From positions 124,001-188,000 of the forward strand of contig NZ_BMNC01000003.1 in the NCBI RefSeq assembly GCF_014646255.1: a stretch of 64,000 nucleotides of DNA. Reading direction: 5' to 3'. Shown piece by piece: positions 7,228 to 15,657 of this stretch. Below the pieces are notes generated by a model, which saw only the letters and a list, made by a program, of their open reading frames with translations, did not search any database and was not told the DNA's origin. Position numbers and translations under genes: made by a program. Numbering within the stretch: the stretch's first letter is position 1; every line of letters starts with the position of its first letter. The stretch comes from Lentzea pudingi. Lineage in GTDB: Bacteria; Actinomycetota; Actinomycetes; Mycobacteriales; Pseudonocardiaceae.

Positions 7228-10125
7228 ATGAGCCGGACACCGAAGTCCAGGGCGCGGCGCTGCGACCCCAGCGGACTGATGCGCACCAGCTCGCCGGTGC
7301 TGGTGGGGCGAGGTGACCAGCTCGGCGCGCTGCGAGCCGCCGTGCCGAGCCACCCCGCGGTGATCATGATCGAGGGCGAGGCGGGCGTCGGGAAGTCACG
7401 CCTGGTGCGGGAGCTCCTCGACGCCGACCTGGGGCCCATCTCCGTCCTCATGGGCCACTGCCAGCCGGTGGGGGAGCCGTTCCCGTACGGCGCGGTGCTG
7501 GAGGCGTTGCGCGACTGCACGGATCGCTTGGCGCGCAACCACTCGCGGCTGAGCCCGGTGTCGGGTGCGCTCGGCGCGCTGCTGCCGGAGCTGGCCGGGT
7601 ACCTGCCCGCGCCGCTGCCCTCGACCGGCGATCCGCGCGCCGACCGCCATCGGCTGTTCCGGGCTCTGCGCGAACTGCTGGGCGTGCTCGGACCAGTGCT
7701 GCTGGTCGTGGAGGACCTGCACTGGGCCGACGACGGATCCCGGCAGCTGCTGCGGTTCCTGATGGGCGATCCGCCGGCCAACCTGTCCATCGTGGTCACG
7801 TACCGGCGCGAGGACGTGCCGGGCGGCGTGCCGCTGGGCTCGGCGTACCGGCCGCCCACGGGCATCACCAGCGCGTTGCTCGAGCTCGAACCGCTCGACG
7901 TGGCCGAGGTGCGGGCGCTGACGTCCGGGATCCTCGACGGCGAACCGGTGTCGGCGGAGTTCGCGGCCAAGCTGCACGAACGCACGGCGGGCATCCCGTT
8001 CGTGGTCGAGGAGACCTTGCGGGCGTTGCGAAATCCCGCCGGCGCCGTGCACGCGGACGGCGCCACCGCCCGCCGGTTGCTCGACAACGTGGACGTCCCG
8101 GTGCTCTTGCGCGACGCCATCGCCGAACGCCTCGCCGCGTTGCCCGAGGCGGCGACGAGACTGGTCCAGGCCGCCGCCGTGCTGGGCGCGCCCGCGTCCG
8201 CCGAACTGCTCGGCGAGGTGGCCCAGATCAGCGAGAGCCGCGCGGCGTTGACGCATGCGCTGAGTGGGCATGTTCTGCACGAGGTCGACGCACGGCGGTA
8301 CGGCTTCCGGCACGCGTTGGCCCAGCAGGCCGTCTACGACACTCTCAGTGGTCCCGACCGGCAGGAACTGCACCACCGCGCCGTCGAGGTGCTCGACCAG
8401 GTCGAACCGCGACCGCTCGTCCAGCTCGCCGAACACAGCGAACGGGCTGGGCGCACGTCCGCGTGGCTGCGCTACGGCGAGGCCGCCGCGGACCGGGCCG
8501 TCGAGAACGGCGACGCGGGCACCGCCACCGCCCTGCTGCAACGACTGCTGCTCGACGCGGCCGTGCCCGCCGCCGACGTGGACCGGCTCGCGATCAAGCT
8601 CGGCCAGATCGCCCACCAGGGCCTCGACCAGCTCGACCCGACCGAGGCGCTGGAACGCCTGCTGTCGGACCGGCGCCTGTCGACGTCCGCGCGCGGACAG
8701 GTCCGGCACTACCGGGGCGTGCTGCTGATCCGCCAGGCCGGCGGCATCGAGGAGGCCCGCTCCGAGCTCGAACGGGCCGTCGCCGACCTGACCGAACGCC
8801 CCGATCTGGCGGCACGTGGTGAGGCCGTGCTCGGCCTGTCCTACCTGGGCATGACCCCGATGAGCGAGGTCCAGCCCTGGCTCGACCGCATCAGCCGGGC
8901 TCGCGCGGCCGAGACCGACCTCGAGCAGAAGCTGGCGCTGTACGCCAACGAGGTCGGGTCGAAGATGCACACAGGCGACCCGTCGGTGCTGGCCGAGTGG
9001 GAGTGCCCGCCCGCGACGACGTCCGGTGAACTGCGCCAGCTCGCCCGCGCCCACTGCAACCTCGCCGACGCCCTGACCACGACCGGCCACTTCGGCCTGT
9101 GCGCCGACATGCTGCGCGACGGCCTGCGGTTTGCCGCCGAGTGCGGTGCCCCGTTCACCGCGAGCACCGCGCACGCGACGAGGGCCCGCCTCGACTGGCT
9201 GCGCGGTGACTGGGAGGGCCTGGCCGTGCGCGCGCAGACCCTGCTCGACGAGTACCGCGACCTGTTCCCGCTGGCCAGCGAGCTCTGCCTGGTCCTGGGC
9301 TCGCTGGCGACGGCGCGCGGCGAGTGGGCGGAGGCGACCGACCACCTCACCGAGACCGGCGCGTTCGCCCCCGAGGAGTCGATCATCCCGGTCGCCGTCG
9401 CGGGCTGCGCGGCCCTCGCCAGGACCATGCTCGAGCAGGACGAGATCACCCGTGCCTGCGTCGACGTCGACCGGGGTCTCGCGATCGTCCGGGCGAAGGG
9501 CGTGTGGGTGTGGGCGACCGAACTGGGCCCGGTCGCCGTGGCCACGTTCCTGGCGGCCGGGCGGGAGACCGACGCCGAGTCGTTGATCCTGGAGTTCGCC
9601 GCCGGGATCGAGGGCAGGGACGCGCCGATGGCGTTCGCCGCGCTGGCGTGGTGCCGCGGTCTGCTGGCCGAGGCGCGCGGCCGGCTCGACGCCGCCGTGT
9701 CGCTGTTCCGCGAAGCCGCTGACCGCTACACGGCACTGCCCGCGCCCTACTACGCCGCGCTGGTCGCCGAACGCGAGGCCGCCTGCCTGCTGCCGTCGGA
9801 CCAGGAGAAGGCGGCCGAGATCCTGTCGGCCCTGGTGGACACGTTCGACGGCCTGGGCGCCACCCGGGACGCGGCCCGGTGCCGGCACCAGCTGCGCGGC
9901 ATCGGCGGCGGCAAACCGTCGCGGCGCGGCCGGCGCGGGTACGGCGACGAGCTGTCACCCCGCGAGCAGGAGGTCGCCCGGCTTCTCGTCGCCGGGCACA
10001 CCAACCGCAAGATCGCGGACGTGCTGTTCCTGTCGCCGCGGACCGTCGAGCAGCACGCGGCACGGGTGCTGCGCAAGCTCGGGGTGTCGTCGCGGGCCGA
10101 GTTGCAGGCCGAGGACCTCGCCTGA
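7228..10125 (+). CDS. LuxR-family transcriptional regulator with AAA ATPase domain (LAL type)
   Basis: The 965-residue protein starts at ATG 7228 just after the intergenic element; the same frame is open far upstream, but that part runs through the subtilase genes. The N-terminus has a Walker A motif, GEAGVGKS (about 50-57), and a Walker B-like LLVVEDLHWADD (about 160-171), followed by a long helical repeat region. The C-terminus is a LuxR helix-turn-helix (about 900-955) with LSPREQEVARLL and NRKIADVLFLSPRTVE. Large ATP-binding LuxR regulators usually activate nearby genes. The divergent subtilases are the obvious candidates, though this is not shown. Confidence 0.9.
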   Translation: MSRTPKSRARRCDPSGLMRTSSPVLVGRGDQLGALRAAVPSHPAVIMIEGEAGVGKSRLVRELLDADLGPISVLMGHCQPVGEPFPYGAVLEALRDCTDRLARNHSRLSPVSGALGALLPELAGYLPAPLPSTGDPRADRHRLFRALRELLGVLGPVLLVVEDLHWADDGSRQLLRFLMGDPPANLSIVVTYRREDVPGGVPLGSAYRPPTGITSALLELEPLDVAEVRALTSGILDGEPVSAEFAAKLHERTAGIPFVVEETLRALRNPAGAVHADGATARRLLDNVDVPVLLRDAIAERLAALPEAATRLVQAAAVLGAPASAELLGEVAQISESRAALTHALSGHVLHEVDARRYGFRHALAQQAVYDTLSGPDRQELHHRAVEVLDQVEPRPLVQLAEHSERAGRTSAWLRYGEAAADRAVENGDAGTATALLQRLLLDAAVPAADVDRLAIKLGQIAHQGLDQLDPTEALERLLSDRRLSTSARGQVRHYRGVLLIRQAGGIEEARSELERAVADLTERPDLAARGEAVLGLSYLGMTPMSEVQPWLDRISRARAAETDLEQKLALYANEVGSKMHTGDPSVLAEWECPPATTSGELRQLARAHCNLADALTTTGHFGLCADMLRDGLRFAAECGAPFTASTAHATRARLDWLRGDWEGLAVRAQTLLDEYRDLFPLASELCLVLGSLATARGEWAEATDHLTETGAFAPEESIIPVAVAGCAALARTMLEQDEITRACVDVDRGLAIVRAKGVWVWATELGPVAVATFLAAGRETDAESLILEFAAGIEGRDAPMAFAALAWCRGLLAEARGRLDAAVSLFREAADRYTALPAPYYAALVAEREAACLLPSDQEKAAEILSALVDTFDGLGATRDAARCRHQLRGIGGGKPSRRGRRGYGDELSPREQEVARLLVAGHTNRKIADVLFLSPRTVEQHAARVLRKLGVSSRAELQAEDLA

Positions 10126-10127
10126 CG

Positions 10128-10748
10128 TCAGTCCCGCCAGACGTCCGCGAGGTTCCGGTCGAACATGGTCGCGACCGACACCAGCGCGGCGTCCAGGTCG
10201 ACGTTCTCCGGATCGACGAGCGCCTGCAGGTGGATGCCCAGGAGCGCGCCGTTCAGCGCCACCGCGGCGGTGCGTTCCTGCGCGGCGGCCCTGTCCGGGT
10301 CGACGCCGGCGGGACGCTTGAACCGCAGCAGTTCCTCGATGCCCTCGCGCCTGCGGCCGAAGAACTCCCGGTACTGGTCGTGCACCACGCCGCGGTCGCC
10401 GAGCGCCTCGACCAGGATCATGAACACCAGTGCCGAGTTGCCGGTCCGCAGCAGTTCGGCCGTCTCGGCGAACACCTCCGCGAGCGACGGCACGGCCTCG
10501 TACCGCTCGGCGGGCCAGATCCGGCCGACGGCCCGTTCGACGACAGCCATCACGAGGCCGTCCTTGTTTTTGAAGTGCCAGGGGATCGAGCCTCGGCTGA
10601 TGCCCGACCTCCTCGCTATGTCCACAAAGGACGTGCGGTCGAACCCGCGTTCGGCGAAGAGCTCCTCGGCGGCGTCCAGGATGCGGCGGCGGCTCTCGTC
10701 GCCGATCTCGTCGATCCGGCGCGTCCCAGGCGAGGTCACGGCGATCAT
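10128..10748 (-). CDS. TetR-family transcriptional regulator
   Basis: This 206-residue protein has an N-terminal TetR DNA-binding domain (about 18-64) with RILDAAEELFAERGFDRTSFVDIARRSG split by the recognition helix, then an all-helical ligand domain with a C-terminal TetR fold. ATG 10748 was chosen because its ATGA overlaps the stop of the upstream MFS gene, a standard coupled junction; GTG 10739 is an alternative. It probably represses its own operon. It ends two bases from the stop of the LuxR gene, with which it converges. Confidence 0.88.
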   Translation of the reverse strand: MIAVTSPGTRRIDEIGDESRRRILDAAEELFAERGFDRTSFVDIARRSGISRGSIPWHFKNKDGLVMAVVERAVGRIWPAERYEAVPSLAEVFAETAELLRTGNSALVFMILVEALGDRGVVHDQYREFFGRRREGIEELLRFKRPAGVDPDRAAAQERTAAVALNGALLGIHLQALVDPENVDLDAALVSVATMFDRNLADVWRD

Positions 10749-12190
10749 CGTACGACCCGCGCGATGTCGCCCGGCACGTGACGAGCCGTGCAGACCAGCA
10801 CCAGTCCGGCGACGACGGAGGCCACCGGAGCCACCAGCGCCACCGCGGCCTGCACGCCCCAGAGCTTCTCGGCGACACCGCTCACCACCGCGCCACCGAG
10901 CCCGCCGACCGCCGCCGTGAAGACCCCGACCAGCCCGAACGCCGTAGCCCGGAACTCCGCCGGCGTCACCGAGGCCACGACCAGGCTCAGCGGGACGATG
11001 CCCGCGAACGTCATCGCCTGCACCACCGCCCCGATCACCACGTAGGTGGTGACGTCCGTCGTGTACGCCTGCGCCGCGAACCCGATGCCCAGCACGGAAA
11101 GCGCACCGGCCGCGAGGTGCAGGCAGGCCTGAGGACTGCGCCGGAACAACCGGTCGCTCGACACCCCGCCGAGCACCGCCCCGAGCAACCCGCCGGCCGC
11201 GCAGACCGACATGATCAGGCCGCGAGCCGCGGCGCCCTGCCCGAGCTGCTCCTCGAGGATCACGTTGAGGTAGATCGGCACGGTCGTCACGGACACGCCG
11301 AACGCACCGAGCGCCACCACCACCCCCACGAGCGTCGGGATCTTCCTCAAGTCCTTCAACGCACCCCGCGGCGTCGCCGTCGAGTGCGCGCGAGCCGGTT
11401 CGGGCAAACGCAACGCGGCAAGCCCGAGCAGCACCGCCGGCACGGCGAGGAACGCGAACGCCCAGCGCCACGGCTCATGCTCCTCGGGAATCACCGCCGC
11501 GAACGCCGCCGCGAGCAGGGGCCCGGCGACGATCCCGAGCGGCTGCCCGCCGCGGTGCAACCCGAGCACCCGCCCGCGCACCTCCGGCGGATAGGCGTCG
11601 ACCAGCAACGACGACTGGATCGGCCCCTCGTTGGCCTTGCCGATGCCCGCGACCACGCGCACCGCGACGGCCTGCCAGAGGTTCTGCACCAGGCCGAGCA
11701 CCCCGGCCGCCACGGCCCACACGAGCGTCGCGACGCCGGCGATCGACGTGCGGCGGCGCCGGTCGCCCAGCAGACCGAGCGGCAGCGCGGCGACGGCCAC
11801 CATCAGCCCGGTCAACGCGCCGACCACACCGATGGCCGCCGTGCTGATGCCGAGCGACTCGCGGATCTCGGGCGCGAAGACCACGAACATCGCGCCGTCG
11901 ACGCTGTCCAGCACCTGGAGGCCGGCCAGGACGCCGATGGTGGCTCGGCCGCCGGTGGAGAGGAGGTGCTTGAGCGATGTCGACGACTGCGGGGACGGGG
12001 GCGGTTCTGGCGGCGGGGCCGGGTGGGCGGCTGGTTCTGCGGGTGTGCGGTAGGCCGGTCTGGATGGCGGGGTCGGGTTGGCGTCTGGCCCTGCGGGTGC
12101 GTGGCGGCCTGATCCGGTTGGTGGGGGCGGGTGGGCGTCCGATCCCGCTGACGGGACCGTGGTTGCGGATCCTTCTGACCCTGGAGGCAT
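10745..12190 (-). CDS. MFS transporter with long proline-rich N-terminus
   Basis: The 481-residue protein has about 70 residues rich in Pro, Ala, Ser and Gly before the first membrane helix, then a 12-helix major facilitator with the loop 2-3 motif GLLGDRRRR. A long cytoplasmic extension like this is unusual for the family. There is no Met between ATG 12190 and the helices, so the extension may be real, or an unrecognised GTG/TTG start nearer residue 70 may be used. It is coupled to the TetR gene and is probably an exporter under its control. The substrate is unknown. Confidence 0.82.
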   Translation of the reverse strand: MPPGSEGSATTVPSAGSDAHPPPPTGSGRHAPAGPDANPTPPSRPAYRTPAEPAAHPAPPPEPPPSPQSSTSLKHLLSTGGRATIGVLAGLQVLDSVDGAMFVVFAPEIRESLGISTAAIGVVGALTGLMVAVAALPLGLLGDRRRRTSIAGVATLVWAVAAGVLGLVQNLWQAVAVRVVAGIGKANEGPIQSSLLVDAYPPEVRGRVLGLHRGGQPLGIVAGPLLAAAFAAVIPEEHEPWRWAFAFLAVPAVLLGLAALRLPEPARAHSTATPRGALKDLRKIPTLVGVVVALGAFGVSVTTVPIYLNVILEEQLGQGAAARGLIMSVCAAGGLLGAVLGGVSSDRLFRRSPQACLHLAAGALSVLGIGFAAQAYTTDVTTYVVIGAVVQAMTFAGIVPLSLVVASVTPAEFRATAFGLVGVFTAAVGGLGGAVVSGVAEKLWGVQAAVALVAPVASVVAGLVLVCTARHVPGDIARVVR

Positions 12191-12203
12191 GACGACCAGG
12201 CTA

Positions 12204-12221
12204 CTGTGTCAGTCAACATAG
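12204..12221. promoter_or_regulatory. Candidate TetR operator CTGTGT-N6-ACATAG
   Basis: An imperfect 18-bp inverted repeat (five of six pairs in each arm) lies in the 62-bp gap between the divergent MFS/TetR operon (start 12190) and the SDR gene (start 12253). Its size and position are right for a TetR-type operator controlling both directions. Confidence 0.4.
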
Positions 12222-12252
12222 AGATGTCATCCCAACACAGCGAGGTGCCCCC

Positions 12253-13023
12253 ATGCAGGACTGGACGAATTCGACCGCCTTCATCACCGGCGGAGCGAGA
12301 GGCATCGGCCTGGGCATCGCGCGAGCCCTGGCGAAGCGCGGAGTGCGGCTCGCACTGGCCGACGTGGACGAACCCGCACTGGCACAAGCCGCCAAAGAAC
12401 TGTCCGCACAGACCTACGTGCTGGACGTTCGCGACCGCGAGGAGTTCGCGAAGGTCGCCGACGAGGCCGAGCGGGCGCTGGGCCCGGTGGACCTGCTGTT
12501 CAACAACGCCGGCATCGTGCCGCACGCCGTGGTCACCGACCTGACCTACGACAAGTGGGACCTGGCTCTGGCGGTGAACCTGACCGGCGTGATCAACGGG
12601 ATCCAGACGTTCCTGCCGCGCATGATCGAACGCAGAACGGGTTACGTCGTGAACACCGCGTCGGCGGCGGGTCTCGTGTCCGACCCGAACGTGCTGTACG
12701 CGACGGCCAAGTTCGCCGTCGTCGGGCTCTCGGAGTCGTTGCGCCTCAACGTGGCCGCGCACGGCATCGACGTCAGCGTGTTGTGTCCGGGGCCGGTCGA
12801 CACCGACATCGTCGCGAACACCAGGGCGTCGAGTGCCGGCGTCGCGCTGCGGGACGAGTTCGTGCCCGCCGTCGAGGAGTTCCTCAGGAGCGGGCCGGGC
12901 ATCGACGAGGTGGGGGAGATGGTGGTGGCGGGTATGGAGAAGCGGTCGCCGTGGATCTTCACCGGCTACGACGTGCGGCCACATCTGGAGCAGCGGATGA
13001 AGGCGCTGCTCGACGCGTTGTGA
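12253..13023 (+). CDS. Short-chain dehydrogenase/reductase (SDR)
   Basis: This classical SDR of 256 residues has the cofactor motif TGGARGIG (12-19), the NNAG structural motif (about 84-87) and the active-site Tyr149-X3-Lys153. Asp at the end of the second beta strand (ADVDE) suggests NAD rather than NADP, though this is weak evidence. ATG 12253 follows GAGGTG. It is transcribed away from the MFS/TetR operon and may be regulated by the same TetR protein. The substrate is unknown. Its stop abuts that of the convergent Rieske ferredoxin gene. Confidence 0.9.
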   Translation: MQDWTNSTAFITGGARGIGLGIARALAKRGVRLALADVDEPALAQAAKELSAQTYVLDVRDREEFAKVADEAERALGPVDLLFNNAGIVPHAVVTDLTYDKWDLALAVNLTGVINGIQTFLPRMIERRTGYVVNTASAAGLVSDPNVLYATAKFAVVGLSESLRLNVAAHGIDVSVLCPGPVDTDIVANTRASSAGVALRDEFVPAVEEFLRSGPGIDEVGEMVVAGMEKRSPWIFTGYDVRPHLEQRMKALLDAL

Positions 13024-13341
13024 TCAGGCCACGGCCTCGGTGCTGCCCGTGTCCACGTAGATCACGCCGTCCCGCACGACGACCGGGTACGTGCGCACGG
13101 CCTTCTTGGCCGGCAGGCACGTCGGCATGCCGGTGCGCAGGTCGAACAGCGCGGCGTGCAGCGGGCACTCGACGAAGCACCCCTCCAGCCAGCCCTCGGA
13201 CAGGGACGCGTCCTGGTGGCTGCAGGTGTCGTCGATCGCGTAGAACTCGCCGTCCGTGTGGAAGACGGCGATGGCGGGTTCGCCCGGAATGCGCAAGGAC
13301 TCGCCCTCGGGGAGCCGGTCCACGGCGCATGCGGTGATCAT
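13024..13341 (-). CDS. Rieske [2Fe-2S] ferredoxin
   Basis: This is a single-domain Rieske protein of 105 residues from ATG 13341, which has GGAGGG upstream. The cluster ligands are Cys40-X-His42 (CSH) and Cys59-X2-His62 (CPLH). Such proteins carry electrons to Rieske non-haem oxygenases. It shares the 17-bp IclR palindrome (13354-13370) with the operon at 14408, which encodes a GbcA-like oxygenase and no other electron carrier, so it probably serves that enzyme. This pairing is inferred from shared regulation. An NAD(P)H reductase partner is not present nearby. Confidence 0.9.
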   Translation of the reverse strand: MITACAVDRLPEGESLRIPGEPAIAVFHTDGEFYAIDDTCSHQDASLSEGWLEGCFVECPLHAALFDLRTGMPTCLPAKKAVRTYPVVVRDGVIYVDTGSTEAVA

Positions 13342-13353
13342 CAGAAACCCTCC

Positions 13354-13370
13354 GTTGCGTACTACGGAAC
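13354..13370. promoter_or_regulatory. IclR operator, site A
   Basis: The 17-bp site GTTGCGTACTACGGAAC is a palindrome with a single mismatch, identical to site E at 14370 except at the central base. It lies 12 bp before the ferredoxin start codon and downstream of a plausible leftward promoter (-35 TTGACG at 13422-13417, -10 CATTCT at 13398-13393), where a bound repressor would block transcription. Confidence 0.75.
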
Positions 13371-13372
13371 TG

Positions 13373-13389
13373 GGTGTGCGATACGCAAC
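13373..13389. promoter_or_regulatory. IclR half-site, site B
   Basis: One perfect half (TACGCAAC) of the same palindrome lies 19 bp from site A, the same centre-to-centre spacing as sites D and E. The other half is poorly conserved. It falls at the expected transcription start of the ferredoxin gene. Confidence 0.45.
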
Positions 13390-13446
13390 TGCAGAATGGC
13401 TCAGGATCATGAACGTCGTCAAGACGGGTTGCGCCAATCGGATACT

Positions 13447-13463
13447 GTTGCGTGATGAGCAAC
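13447..13463. promoter_or_regulatory. IclR autoregulatory site C over its own start codon
   Basis: GTTGC-N7-GCAAC covers the ATG of the IclR gene (13455). A GATACT -10-like hexamer at 13441-13446 places transcription start at or next to the ATG, so the mRNA may be leaderless and the site would overlap the start of transcription. Confidence 0.55.
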
Positions 13464-14228
13464 AACCGCGACCCCGCGCTGGTGCAGTCGGTCGATCGGG
13501 CGGTGGCGGTGCTCGAGCTGCTCGCCCGCAACGGGGAGGCGGGGATCACGGAGATCGCCGCCGAGCTCGGTGTGCACAAGTCCTCCGCGTCCAGGCTCGT
13601 CTACACGCTCCAGGCCCGTGAGCTGGTCGAACAGGACGGCGAACGTGGTCCCTTCCGGATCGGCATCGGCATGCTCCGCTTCGCCGACGCGGTGACCGGG
13701 CAGCTCGACTACGTCCGGGTCGGCGGGCCGGTCTGCACCGAGCTCGCGGACCGGCTGGGCGAAACGGTCAACATCGCGGTCCTCGACGGCGACGTCGCGC
13801 TGAACGTGAGCCAGGCGCGCGGGAGTTCCGCGGTGGCGGCGCAGAACTGGGTCGGCCAGCGCACGCCGTTGCACGCGACGTCGAGCGGCAAGGTCCTGCT
13901 CGCCGCCGCGTCCGCCGACGAGCAGGACCGCCTGCTGTCGGGCGACCTGGAGTCCTGCGCCCCGCGCACGATCACCGATCCCGTGAAGCTGCGGGGCGCA
14001 CTGCGGCGGACGGCCGAGGACGGGTTCGCCACCTGCATGGAGGAGCTGGAGGCCGGACTGCACGCCGTCGCGGTGCCCGTGTTCGGCTCGCAGGGGGACG
14101 TCGTGGCGGCGATCAGCGCCGCCGGCCCGGCCTACCGGCTCTCGCAGAAGCGCATGCCCGAGATCGTCGAGCAACTGCGCGTGGCGTCCCGCGACCTCTC
14201 GGTCCGAATGGGGCATTCCGTGCTGTGA
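13455..14228 (+). CDS. IclR-family transcriptional regulator
   Basis: The 257-residue protein has an N-terminal winged helix (about 10-70; ITEIAAELGVHKSSASRLVYTL) and a C-terminal IclR effector domain (about 80-250). ATG 13455 is used here; GTG 13452 directly before it is possible. No Shine-Dalgarno is visible and the -10-like GATACT suggests a leaderless message. It is flanked by near-identical palindromes at the ferredoxin promoter and the betaine operon promoter, with another over its own start, which is strong positional evidence that it is the local regulator. The effector is probably a betaine-pathway compound. Confidence 0.9.
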   Translation: MSNNRDPALVQSVDRAVAVLELLARNGEAGITEIAAELGVHKSSASRLVYTLQARELVEQDGERGPFRIGIGMLRFADAVTGQLDYVRVGGPVCTELADRLGETVNIAVLDGDVALNVSQARGSSAVAAQNWVGQRTPLHATSSGKVLLAAASADEQDRLLSGDLESCAPRTITDPVKLRGALRRTAEDGFATCMEELEAGLHAVAVPVFGSQGDVVAAISAAGPAYRLSQKRMPEIVEQLRVASRDLSVRMGHSVL

Positions 14229-14243
14229 AAGACCTTCACGAAC

Positions 14244-14281
14244 GAAGAGCCCTCGGCCGCGGCCGGGGGCTCTTCCTCTTT
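14244..14281 (+). terminator. Intrinsic terminator of the IclR gene
   Basis: A 15-bp stem (14244-14258 with 14261-14275, one G-U pair) with a two-base loop is followed by CTCTTTT. It separates the IclR gene from the betaine operon promoter. Confidence 0.85.
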
Positions 14282-14310
14282 TCGGGTGCCTCCGTCCGTG
14301 CGACAAGGGC

Positions 14311-14339
14311 TTGACAACGGCTCGTGTGGGTTTCACCGT
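14311..14339 (+). promoter_or_regulatory. Promoter of the betaine catabolic operon
   Basis: A consensus -35, TTGACA (14311-14316), is followed after 17 bp by CACCGT (14334-14339), a weak -10. The expected start near 14346 would put IclR sites D and E immediately downstream, consistent with repression by road-block. The -10 assignment is tentative. Confidence 0.5.
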
Positions 14340-14350
14340 AATGCGCTGTA

Positions 14351-14367
14351 GTTGCATAATGCGAATC
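14351..14367. promoter_or_regulatory. IclR operator, site D
   Basis: A degenerate copy (12 of 16 positions) of the palindrome GTTGCGTANTACGSAAC starts exactly 19 bp before site E. The pairing suggests two dimers, or one tetramer, on one face of the DNA. Confidence 0.5.
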
Positions 14368-14369
14368 TC

Positions 14370-14386
14370 GTTGCGTATTACGGAAC
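14370..14386. promoter_or_regulatory. IclR operator, site E
   Basis: The site GTTGCGTATTACGGAAC is identical to site A except at the central base. It lies 21 bp upstream of the first start codon of the operon (TTG 14408) and downstream of the probable promoter. Confidence 0.75.
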
Positions 14387-14407
14387 TCGCTCGGAAGGGT
14401 TGGTCCG

Positions 14408-14557
14408 TTGTCGCTCTCCGTTCCCACCACCACAGTTCTGGACCAGGACCTCGACGAGCTCGCCCCCGACGTCGTCGCCGCCCTCCAGCCGGACTTCGAC
14501 GAGGGTGACCTGGTCGCCCGCGTCGACGCCCTGGCAGCCAAGCACCCCCACCTCTGA
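14408..14557 (+). CDS. Small acidic protein leading the betaine operon
   Basis: A 49-residue open frame starts at TTG 14408 with GGAAGGG upstream and ends 14 bp before the dehydrogenase start. It is rich in Asp, Val, Ala and Leu ([17 protein letters not shown], then a second acidic amphipathic stretch ending KHPHL), with no Cys and no membrane segment. I do not recognise a family. It is the first gene after the IclR sites and fits the operon spacing, so it is probably translated. It could be an accessory or assembly peptide, or a leader that couples translation. Confidence 0.55.
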   Translation: MSLSVPTTTVLDQDLDELAPDVVAALQPDFDEGDLVARVDALAAKHPHL

Positions 14558-14571
14558 CAGGAGCATTCGAC

Positions 14572-15657
14572 GTGGCACATGCGGTGAACGGTGTCGTGGC
14601 CAGGGGGCGTGGGGCGAAGGTCTCGGTCGAGACCGTCCTCGTGCCGGACCCCGGCCCCGGCGAGGCGCTGGTGGAGGTGCGGGCCTGCGGGGTCTGCCAC
14701 ACCGACCTGCACTACCGGGAGGGCGGGATCAACGACGAGTTCCCGTTCCTGCTCGGGCACGAGGCGGCGGGGGTCGTGGAGGCCGTCGGCGACGGCGTGA
14801 CCGGACTCGAACCCGGTGACTTCGTGATCCTCAACTGGCGTGCGGTGTGCGGTTCGTGCCGCTCCTGCCTGCGCGGCCGTCCGCAGTACTGCTTCAACAC
14901 CCACAACGCCGCGCAGCCCATGACGCTGGAGGACGGCACTCCGCTGTCGCCCGCGCTGGGCATCGGCGCGTTCGCCGAGAAGACCCTCGTCCACTCCGGA
15001 CAGTGCACGAAGGTGAACCCCCAGGCCCCGGCGGAGGTCGCGGGCCTGCTCGGCTGCGGCGTGATGGCGGGCATCGGCGCCGCGATCAACACCGGCGGCG
15101 TCACCCGCGGCGACAGCGTGGCCGTGCTCGGCTGCGGCGGTGTCGGGGACGCGGCCATCGCGGGCGCCCGGCTCGCCGGCGCGCGCACGATCATCGCCGT
15201 CGACCTCGACGACACGAAACTGGAGTGGGCGCGGGGATTCGGCGCCACGCACACGATCAACGCCCGGGAGAAGGACGTCGTGGAGGCGATCCGCGAACTC
15301 ACCGAGGGCAACGGCGCCGACGTCGTGATCGACGCGGTCGGCCGGCCCGAGACGTTCCAGCAGGCGTTCTACGCCCGCGACCACGCAGGTCTCGCGGTGC
15401 TGGTCGGCGTGCCGACACCGGACATGAAGCTCGAACTGCCCTTGATCGACGTGTTCTCGCGCGGGGGCGCGGTGAAGTCGTCCTGGTACGGCGACTGCCT
15501 GCCCAGTCGCGACTTCCCGATGCTCATCGACCTCCACCTGCAGGGCCGGCTCGACCTCGGCGCGTTCGTCTCGGAGACGATCGGGCTGGGCGACGTCGAG
15601 AAGGCGTTCGAGGACATGCACCACGGCCGGGTACTCCGTTCGGTGGTGGTCCTGTGA
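14572..15657 (+). CDS. S-(hydroxymethyl)mycothiol dehydrogenase
   Basis: This 361-residue class III-type zinc alcohol dehydrogenase starts at GTG 14572 after AGGAG. The catalytic zinc ligands are Cys42 and His63 (GHE), the structural zinc is held by Cys93, 96, 99 and 107, and the Rossmann motif GCGGVG lies near 190. The family oxidises the spontaneous formaldehyde-mycothiol adduct, the actinobacterial counterpart of glutathione-dependent formaldehyde detoxification. That suits an operon whose Rieske oxygenase releases formaldehyde. Its stop overlaps the GTG of the next gene (GTGA). Confidence 0.88.
   Translation: MAHAVNGVVARGRGAKVSVETVLVPDPGPGEALVEVRACGVCHTDLHYREGGINDEFPFLLGHEAAGVVEAVGDGVTGLEPGDFVILNWRAVCGSCRSCLRGRPQYCFNTHNAAQPMTLEDGTPLSPALGIGAFAEKTLVHSGQCTKVNPQAPAEVAGLLGCGVMAGIGAAINTGGVTRGDSVAVLGCGGVGDAAIAGARLAGARTIIAVDLDDTKLEWARGFGATHTINAREKDVVEAIRELTEGNGADVVIDAVGRPETFQQAFYARDHAGLAVLVGVPTPDMKLELPLIDVFSRGGAVKSSWYGDCLPSRDFPMLIDLHLQGRLDLGAFVSETIGLGDVEKAFEDMHHGRVLRSVVVL

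Noticed and set aside
7228..13023. The LAL regulator, TetR, MFS and SDR genes as part of an antibiotic biosynthetic cluster
   Set aside because: No polyketide synthase, NRPS, terpene cyclase or RiPP gene is present; LAL regulators also occur outside such clusters.
14408..14557. A leftward frame of similar length (14378-14578) as the real small gene
   Set aside because: It would run against the operon and over IclR site E, with no ribosome site; the rightward frame has GGAAGGG and correct spacing.
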